Positions 56,667 to 64,000 of a stretch of DNA of 64,000 nucleotides are shown piece after piece. Position 1 is the stretch's first letter, and every line of letters begins with the position of its first letter. Origin of the DNA: Suillus spraguei (lineage: Eukaryota > Basidiomycota > Agaricomycetes > Boletales > Suillaceae); NCBI GenBank assembly GCA_016800925.1, contig JABCPU010000328.1:1-64000 (forward strand), written 5' to 3'. A model generated the notes under the pieces. It saw only the letters and a list, made by a program, of their open reading frames with translations. It ran no database searches and was not told the origin of the DNA. Made by a program: the position numbers and the translations under genes.

Positions 56667-56960
56667 ATCCGGTGATGGCTCTAGCCGTCACAGGCGCATG
56701 ACTTTTACGGACTATGTTAATTTCTGGGGAGGAAAGGAACGAAGTGCATCGGATACTATACGGTGGAAACTTTATTCTGGCCCAGCAGAAGGAGAGTATG
56801 CGCTTCAACTTACTTAGTGGTCAATTCTACCTGTACTATACACAAGTGGATATGTTTTCTAGGCATCCAAGTTCTGAACGAGAGTAATTTAATTTATTGA
56901 GATAGGCTGGATAATGGACAGATCTATATATCCGCTCAATTGTAAGTAGAAAGTTGTGAT

Positions 56961-58080
56961 AAAATTATATCTCAATCACGCGAAGTCGACAGAGGGGGCG
57001 TGACATGTTAATTATGCCCCCAAACGACGTGCATAAGTTGGTATGATAATATGTATATTATGGAAAGCCAGACCACTGTGCTCTACTTCCAAGGCCTCTA
57101 CTTCTCAGAACCTTCCTAACAAGGTAAGTAGCTTCTATCGACACATTGTGCGACTCGCGACTATTCGAAAATAAATTAAATTTTATTGACCTTCAGGTAT
57201 TTAATGCGTGTGTGTGCAGGAGCTTCGGCTGCAAGAAATATATGTTGTGAAAACAGACGATGAAAAAATATAGTACTAATTTGTGCCTGCGAAGCGTAAA
57301 CCATACCAAGACGCAATGGCTCCGAACAGAGAAGGTTTGGTTTGCACATATATCCCACCTTGGTGAGCAGTGATTGCCATGATTTAAATTTTAGACACAG
57401 TCGTACGAGTGCATTCTAAATCACCGTAGATAAGTACTCCGTTGTAAGCACGCTGGCTTACCTGAGTTCCCATAATCAGTACATATACCGCCGCTGATGC
57501 TGAAAGCTAAGCTTTCAGTATTTTACCTTTTGGTGTAACAGTTATGCGGGCGGCGGTCTGACCATGTTACATCCGTGCAGTGATCCTCAGATCAGCGCAT
57601 GATATTGTAGACACGTCGACAGACATCGATTCATTGAATAGGCAATTGACTAAGCCCGAAGAGGAACTACATAAAACCTGCGGCAGCCTCACAACACACG
57701 ATATAATTAGTGCTTCGAACGTGTCCGAAGGCACGACTCACCATGGAGCAAATATTAATGTTGCAACAACAATTTGTGGTAGAAAACGGGCGCTGGCTAG
57801 ATAGAACGAACTCTGGTGAGTTCTATAGTACATTAGCAAGGAATGTGATGGGTATATTAGAATACTACTTACCCCCAGTCGAGTATAAGAGACTGGGGGA
57901 AAACGGAAAGCGAGCGAAACGAAACTGTCTGCGTGAAGTTACCTAATAAGGTAACTACGCTGGCGTAGCGCTAAGTGAATGAGTGCCTGGGTCAAACAAA
58001 AAGGTAACCATGAACTACATTGGCGGGTTGATTTCCAACAATTTGCACGGGGGCTAAGATCAGACCTCTAAGGAAACCAT
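56961..58080. other. intergenic region
   Basis: No convincing gene. Short plus-strand open frames at 57580-57946 have no recognisable motif. A short CTTTCAG-rich inverted patch (AAAGCTAAGCTTTCAG) lies near 57506. Confidence 0.35.
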
Positions 58081-58104
58081 CCATGAGTGGTATGCGCTGA
58101 TAGA

Positions 58105-59060
58105 AAAAAAAAGTCATCATCGGCAGGTTTCGAACCTATACAGTCCAAGAGACAAGTCTGTTGTGCTAACCATCAGGCTAAGACCGGTTATGGTGAAGTT
58201 CAAAAGAAACCATCACGAGTGAATATCAAGGCGTCTTCCGATGGAAAAACAGGTTTCGAACCTGTACAAGTCCAGAAGAAACAGATTTTGATTTTGTTCC
58301 AGCAACTACCTGGCTAAGACCAGTTACGATGAACTTCTAAAACTAAAGAAACCATCCATGACTGTCAAGGCGTGTTCCAATAGAAAAAAACTCATCATGG
58401 GCAGGTTTTGAACCTGCACAGTCCAAGAGAAACAGATTTTGATTCTGCTGTGGCAACCACCAGGCTAAGACCAGTTACAGTGGAATATCAATGTGTGTTC
58501 CGATAGAAAAAAACCTCGTCGTCGGCAGGTTCCGAACCTGTACAGTCCTAAAGAAACTGATTCTGATTCTATTGTGACAACTGTTGGACGTAGATAGACA
58601 ACGACGAAGGACTTCATTGTAGTTACTGTATTAGATATCAGCCATCCGGGACTTTCCGATATTTCCTTCACTTACTCTCAACCGTCTTTCTATCCAAGAC
58701 TGAAGGTACGTCCATTCTTTATTACATTCGTAGCTATTACTGACTTCTACAGCAACTACCTGGCTAAGACCAGTTATGATGAACTTCTAAAGAAACCATC
58801 CATGAGTGAATGTTCCGATAGAAAAAATCTGCAGGTTTCAAACCTGCAGTCCAAGAGAAATAGATTTTGACTACATTGTGGTAACCACCTGGCTAAGACC
58901 AGTTACAATGAGCTTCTAGAGAAATCATCCATGAATGAACGCCAAAGTGTGTTCCAATAGAAAAAGAACTGTAGTTCAGCAGGTTTCGAACCTGCATAGT
59001 TTACGAGAAACAGATTTTGATTCTGTTGTGGTAACCACACTGGCTAGGTTCAAGTCTTTA
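58105..59060 (-). repeat. tandem tRNA-like (Pol III A/B-box) units
   Basis: Six units have on the minus strand an A-box-like TTAGCCTGGTGGTTGCC, an anticodon-arm-like CAGAATCAAAATCTG and a B box GGTTCGAAACC (or GGTTCAAAACC) in a T-arm GCAGG..CCTGC, followed by a T run. B boxes fall at about 58128, 58250, 58405, 58531, 58836 and 58984, spaced about 125-150 bp, with one double gap. The acceptor stem does not pair well, so these are not normal tRNA genes. A tRNA-derived SINE or amplified tRNA pseudogene fits better. Confidence 0.5.
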
Positions 59061-59786
59061 CCTCTTTCGTTTGACAACTCACTAGATTTCCCAAGTCAAA
59101 AACTTGTGGGGCCCGTGATTTGATAGGGCCCGAAAAAGATGATATGGACAATAAAGTTCAAGTCTGAACGTCTATGAAGACAATAAGATTGACACTACCA
59201 CTAAGTATACATAAAGTTTCTAGAAACACAGAAAGAAATCAGCAGATACTAAAAACGAGGACAATGAGAACACTGTCACCACCTTGAAGGCCAGACATGG
59301 AGGATTGGAGACGGGAGTCTCATCTTCCCACAAGACGGTGGCCACGCAGTAATCCAGTTCATCCTAAACATAACGTCGAGACCCACACGACCTCGAACTC
59401 AACATCAGCAGTGAAAGCACATCAAAGAATCACTGAGGGCATGGAGATTTCAGCGAAACGTGAACTTGAATCCAAAATTCAAATGGCCGAACGAACGAGG
59501 AATCGAACAAGACGAGAGAAGCATACGATTCAAGGTCAAAAGTAACAGACGCAGGAAGAAGACCGATTTGAATGAGGTCCCGGTGGAAAACACGATATAA
59601 CCCACTCCCTGGAATAAGTCTACATGATACATTAGAATGGTCGCACGGGGTATTCCAATGGAAGCACTTACCTTACTAGGAAGATCCTGGGAAGTGGAAG
59701 CCTTGGAAGAAGAACACGGTGGCCTGGCTTTCCATAGTATATAAAGGTTGAGATCTGAGAGGTTGGTAGCATGGGTAGCATACATG
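59061..59786. other. intergenic region
   Basis: No recognised gene or repeat. Open frames at 59297-59545 and 59450-59785 are charged, low-information and unlike any family known to me. Confidence 0.35.
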
Positions 59787-62700
59787 TGCGATGTGTTTGT
59801 ATGTATTTAGTTACAGTGTTCTGTTTGTCCCCCCCTGATACTTTTTATTCTTAGGTCTTGTTTCAAGTTGGACACCCCAAGCATAAGGCTCCCAATTGAA
59901 GTGTAGCTCTGCAGGGTCGATATAAATACTGCACACAAACTCACTGCATGGATCCCCCGCCTTCCCTGCAGGGCTTTTTGCAGTACATATTCGGATGAAC
60001 TATGCTGTCCACGAGGCCTTTTGACAGATACAAACTTTATCCTCACAAGGTATGGTATGATTTCTGTTTGCCCACAAGATTAGTCTTACCAATTTCCTTC
60101 AACGGTATTGGTTCAAACAGATCTTATCATCTCGTATAATCCCTGCATTCTGCATTGGGTTATTATCTTCTTGAATGATGCGGCGCACTAAGATGACAGC
60201 GCTTATTTGAGGTGTCGCCACGGAGAAAATCGTTTCACTTTGCTGCACGAGAATAGACGACATGTTTCGCCGAGGGACTGAACAACGAACGTTACGCAGT
60301 GATTACCCCAAACCTCATCAATATTCTCCTGAATGTATGATCTATATCATCGCTGTCGGCTTCGCGCCGCCTAGTACCTGAACGACAATATTACTGTATT
60401 ACAGTCATTAAACACTCGTTGCACCACAACACCTCATTGAATCACTTTGTCTATTACTACACAACAACACAAATGAAGGGTTGCATTTGTAAAGTATTCA
60501 TTGACTTTGCCTGCCATCAAATTTTGAGTCAGGTTACACATGAATTAGTTCGAGAATAGATCAAACGTTCACTTTCAAAATGACAACTTGGGAAGTTTCA
60601 AATTTTCACATGCTTGTCTCACTGCAGTTGAAACTAAAAATGCAAGTGTGAGCGCAATGCATTGATACACCCGCAGTGGTCACAAATGATCGTACTAAAA
60701 AGTGTATGCTTACGAACGCAAACCTGAGCTATGCCAAAAGCATGTCAGAGTACTTGGACCCAATCAGGGCGGCCCGTAATGATATATTACGTAAGAACCC
60801 CACAGTGAGAAGGGAACGTGATGACAAAGCAGACGAAGCCGATGATCACTGAATTTAGACTCGTCAGGCGTGGAACCGGAAATTCGGCGAGCGGCAACTT
60901 GAAAAGGCCGCAAAGCCGAGAACACCTAGCAAGGTTCAGGTCGCCCCTCTGTCCTTCACCGTCGTGGTCGATTATCGATTATTATCGGCCGATGCTATTG
61001 ACCGTGACTAAACACAAATATGTCAATTTTGGTATCTGCGCGAGGTAAGCACCGTGGTAATGACAGAGGCCTATATACTCAACTCCTGTCATCTTTGTAA
61101 TGGTCGACACTAGCCGGCTACTATATATATATGACTTCAACTTATAAGTAGGCTGACAGGAATTTTGAAGGTCCATGTGAGTCTCAGTCGCAGATGTCTG
61201 CCACAACCGAAATTCCTGTGTCCACGACTGATGGCGTACATGGAATACCAGTAAGCGCAGTGTCTACCTCACAACGTGATCATGCGCCAGAATCAGATCA
61301 ATCATGCCTCAGAACAGAGTGCTCAGAAGTCGTATAACACCAATAATGACGAGCTGCTTGCGACAACGAACGATACAGGCGTTTTGATTGTTGACTGGGA
61401 TGGTCCAGATGATCCTCAAAATCCTAAAAAGTGTGTTACCTCATCAGAAGCAATGTGGTTGTTGGGCTGGCTCATAATTCTTGCACAGTTGGAGCTATAA
61501 ACGCAAATGGGCCGCAACAATTATTGTGTCATCGTTTACTTTCATCAGTCCAGTCTCATCCTCTATGATCGCGCCCGCTACGGGCCAAGTGGCTTCTTCC
61601 TTCGGCATTGACAACAGCGTCATACTTGCACTCGCAACATCAATCTTTGTGCTTGCTTATGGTAAGCGTATTTGGTGGACGTTAAATACCCCACTAATCA
61701 TTCGAATACGTACCAGCCGTAGGGCCATTATTTTTGGGTCCACTGAGTGAGATCTACGGACGGTCACGCGTTTTGCAATTGGCAAATCTATGGTATCTTG
61801 GTAAGTGACCTTTACAAGCTATGATATGATTCTCATTCGTGAAATGATAGTGTGGAATCTTGTCTGTGGATTCGCACAGTCAGAAGCCCAGCTTCTCGTT
61901 TTCCGATTTCTTGCTGGCCTAGGAGGCAGCGCGCCTTTGTCGGTAAAGTTGAAAATTTCATGTCGAAAATATCTCTTCTGAATGACTTCCCTCTTCAGAT
62001 TGGCGGTGGTTTTCTTGGCGACTGCTGGAGACCGCATGAACGAGGAAAAGCTGTTGCTATTTACTCCTTAGCTCCAATGATGGGCCCCGTTATGGACCTA
62101 TCACAGGCGCCTGGTTTGTGATTATCCATGTTCAACAGCACCATCTAAATTTCCTCAGGATAGCTGAATACTCCACCTGGAGATGGGTGGTATGTGATGC
62201 TTTCGCCAACGGAGAACCGTTCTCATTTATCTGACAGTTCTGGTCTACGTCTATTGTGGATGCAATCGTTCAGATCATTGGAGTGTTTACACTTCAAGAG
62301 AGTGAGTGATTGACTGGTCGCAATACTCTGATGCTTATGGATTGTATCCAGCTTACGCGCCCCTCTTATTGGAAAGGAAGGCAGAGCGGATTCGCAGATC
62401 GATGGACGCCGAAAAAGTGCCATACAAAGAGATCCGTACCGTTTACGATGACCAAGATCGCTCGTAAGTCCTTTTATAATCCCAATAAGATGATACCTGA
62501 GAACGATGATTTCTATAGTTGGCGGAGCATTATGACTAAATCGCTTACCCGTCCTTTTTTACTCTTCGCCCATGAGCCGATCGTGCAGATCCTTGGAGTT
62601 TACATGGCCTATTTATATGGGACACTTTATCGTAAGACATTTTGTTTTCCGTGGATGTGATCTCATATATTCTCAGTATTTTTGACGACGATGCCATCGA

Positions 62701-63755
62701 TCTTCCAGGGCGTATACCATCAGTCGGTAGGAATCTCCGGCCTTCATTACATTGCACTCGGGATAGGATTGACAGGGGCGTCCCAAATAAATGCGAATAC
62801 GATGGACAAGATTTATGTGTATCTCAAGAATAAGTACGGTGGAGTTGGGAAGCCAGAGTTCAGACTGCGTTCGTCATATTGTTCTATTGCTTCATTTCTC
62901 GCGTACTCATTCAGCGAACCACCAGCTGCTATGATTCCTGGATCTATACTACTTCCAATCGGGTGCTTGATTGTAGGCTGGACTGCCGAAGCTCATACTT
63001 TTTGGATAGGACCAGATATTGTTGGTTTCATTTTCTTAGTATTGTTTACCTACTGATCGGTTCCGACAGGGCATCGCGCTTGTAGGAATAGGTATTATTC
63101 TGAATTTCCAGTGTATCCAGACCTATATCGTGGATTGCTTTACGCTTCATGCTGCTTCTGGTGCGTATATTTGATTCCCGTGTTACGGCACATCTCAAAT
63201 ATTGATGTTTCATGTTCAGCCCTGGCCGCTGTCTCCTGTTTGCGGTCACTAGCAGGCTTTGGATTTCCCTTATTTGCTCCAGCGATGTACAACGCGCTCG
63301 GGTTTGGCAAAGGCAATACTATTTTGGCAGTTGTCGCAATCGTCATAGGTTGTCCCGCGTACGTTTTCGTTTTTGTTCCCTCCATTATCGTCCTTAATGA
63401 TGACTGCAGACCCTGGATAATTTGGCATTATGGGGAGAAGATACGGAACAGTAGCCGATATGCGCGGTGAATCTTGTGATGACCCTAGCGATCACAATCA
63501 GCAATAGGGCCACAATTTTACAGGCTCTGTTACTTGTTGGAGAGAAAAGGAACGAGGTGCATCGCGGGTGAATACGGTGCGTCTGTTTGACAGACACCAG
63601 GCGGTGGAAACTTTGTTCTGGCCCAGCAGGAGAGTACGCGCCTAAACTCACCTACGGGTCAATTCTTCCTCTATTGTACACAAGTGGATATATTTTAGGC
63701 CCTGCTAGATATCCAAGAGAGTAATTTGTTGAGATAGGCTGGACAGATCTATATA
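59787..63755 (+). repeat. segmental duplication, unit 2 (with MFS transporter 2)
   Basis: Partner of 52559-56960, same orientation, offset about 6.8 kb at the transporter starts. The right edge near 63755 is followed at once by the COQ1-like exon. Confidence 0.8.
61196..63470 (+). pseudogene. MFS transporter 2, frameshifted paralogue of transporter 1
   Basis: Same exon order as 54380-56666 and very similar (VDWDGPDDPQNPK, SSMIAPATGQVASSF, GDCWRPHERGKA, FAPAMYNALGFGKGN, ending RNSSRYAR at TGA 63468-63470). The frame from ATG 61196 runs into a stop near 61335 unless it is shifted into the frame of MIMRQNQINHASEQ (61276), so a small indel lies in the N-terminal tail. A second lesion is a lost G in GTTATGGACC near 62093 (transporter 1 has GTTATGGGACC), which disrupts the TM5 motif. 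Splice sites are conserved. It is probably a young pseudogene unless these are sequencing errors. Confidence 0.82.
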
Positions 63756-63796
63756 TTCGAAGAATGAATGTCCTTGAGGTCAATTGCACTACTCAC

Positions 63797-64000
63797 AGAC
63801 GACGAGAGAAAGGGAGCAGCTTCGCTTCCACTCTCTTTCATCTGCAAAATCTCACCATGTACAAGATTAGCGATGACACTTGCGATGAGCTCTACCACTT
63901 CGTGACTCACTAGCTGACTCAGTGCAGCACTGGCCTTTCCCAGCAGGAAATAACCAGCGGCGACAGCCAGCTTATTTCCAAAAGCAGCTGGTGCACTAGG
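63797..64000 (-). CDS. COQ1: polyprenyl diphosphate synthase (COQ1-like) exon, partial
   Basis: Minus-strand translation from the window edge reads SAPAAFGNKLAVAAGYFLLG, KASAALSQLVSHEVVELIAS and VIANLVHGEILQMK. This matches the conserved region after the first Asp-rich motif in long-chain trans-polyprenyl synthases that make the ubiquinone side chain in mitochondria. The Asp-rich motif itself would lie beyond 64000. The usual LAGDFLLG reads AAGYFLLG here, an unusual change. A possible donor GTGAGT is at 63791-63796, but no following exon was found before the duplicated transporter segment starts at about 63755. The gene may therefore be cut by the duplication border. Confidence 0.75.

Larger units (their letters stand above)
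52559..56960 (+). repeat. segmental duplication, unit 1 (with MFS transporter 1)
   Basis: Direct-repeat partner of 59787-63755. Both begin near ATGTGTTTGTATGTATTT, share the CTCCCAATTGAAGTGTAGCT block (52787 and 59890), the transporter gene, and the trailing AGATCTATATAT (about 56930 and 63750). Identity is high in exons and lower upstream. Confidence 0.8.

Noticed and set aside
58105..59060. Functional tRNA genes (Leu-CAA on minus or Gln-TTG on plus)
   Set aside because: The T-arm and anticodon-arm look right on the minus strand, but the acceptor stem does not pair and the D-arm is irregular; listed as tRNA-like repeats instead.

Overview
The window looks like a repeat-rich chromosome segment of a basidiomycete, most likely a mushroom-forming Agaricomycete. 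The evidence is short (45-60 nt) GT-AG introns in every host-like gene, a fungal TET/JBP-type dioxygenase, a secreted pepsin-like protease, a fungal DHA1-type transporter and dense Ty3/gypsy chromoviruses. No bacterial operons, rRNA or CRISPR were seen.

Layout. (1) 1-1280: the 3' part of a TET/JBP-like 2OG-Fe(II) dioxygenase gene. (2) 1264-46391: a nested pile of LTR retrotransposons. I separate five LTR families by sequence and by target-site duplications (TSDs): LTR1 (about 473 bp, TGTTAC..GTAACA), LTR2 (about 765 bp, TGTCAT..TTAACA), LTR3 (about 960 bp), LTR4 (870-960 bp, 4-bp TSDs) and LTR5 (about 1.4 kb, related to LTR2). LTR1 belongs to chromovirus elements 1 (2306-7245), 2 (11291-18800) and C (25368-30211); D (36378-42596, decayed) shares their internal sequence. 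LTR2 belongs to chromovirus B (10948-25367). A separate minus-strand element, A (about 7392-10923), lies against LTR3 sequence. Eight solo LTRs carry exact 4-5 bp TSDs, so insertion order can be read: element 2 sits in an LTR of B, a solo LTR2 sits in the protease gene of C, and a solo LTR5 inside D has itself received LTR1, LTR4 and LTR2 insertions. Two Tc1/mariner-type elements with TA duplications are also present; one is an almost perfect 518-bp palindrome.

(3) 46397-48770: low-information DNA with minisatellites. (4) 48819-50255: an apparently intact six-exon secreted aspartic protease. (5) 52559-63755: a roughly 4-kb segment duplicated in direct orientation; each copy carries an MFS drug/polyamine-type transporter, the first nearly intact, the second frameshifted. 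Between them is a tandem array of tRNA-like (Pol III A/B-box) units. (6) 63797-64000: the edge of a minus-strand polyprenyl diphosphate synthase (COQ1-like) gene.

Three things stand out. Two unrelated chromovirus lineages (A and B) each carry, between the 3' LTR and integrase and on the opposite strand, a spliced gene whose predicted product has the exact cysteine spacing of a Zn(II)2Cys6 cluster. The LTR1 chromoviruses carry an extra third gene downstream of the integrase chromodomain encoding a double zinc-knuckle protein. The palindromic mariner duplicates the transposase DNA-binding region in both arms and could make self-silencing hairpin RNA. All of these are read from sequence only; no alignment or database search was run.
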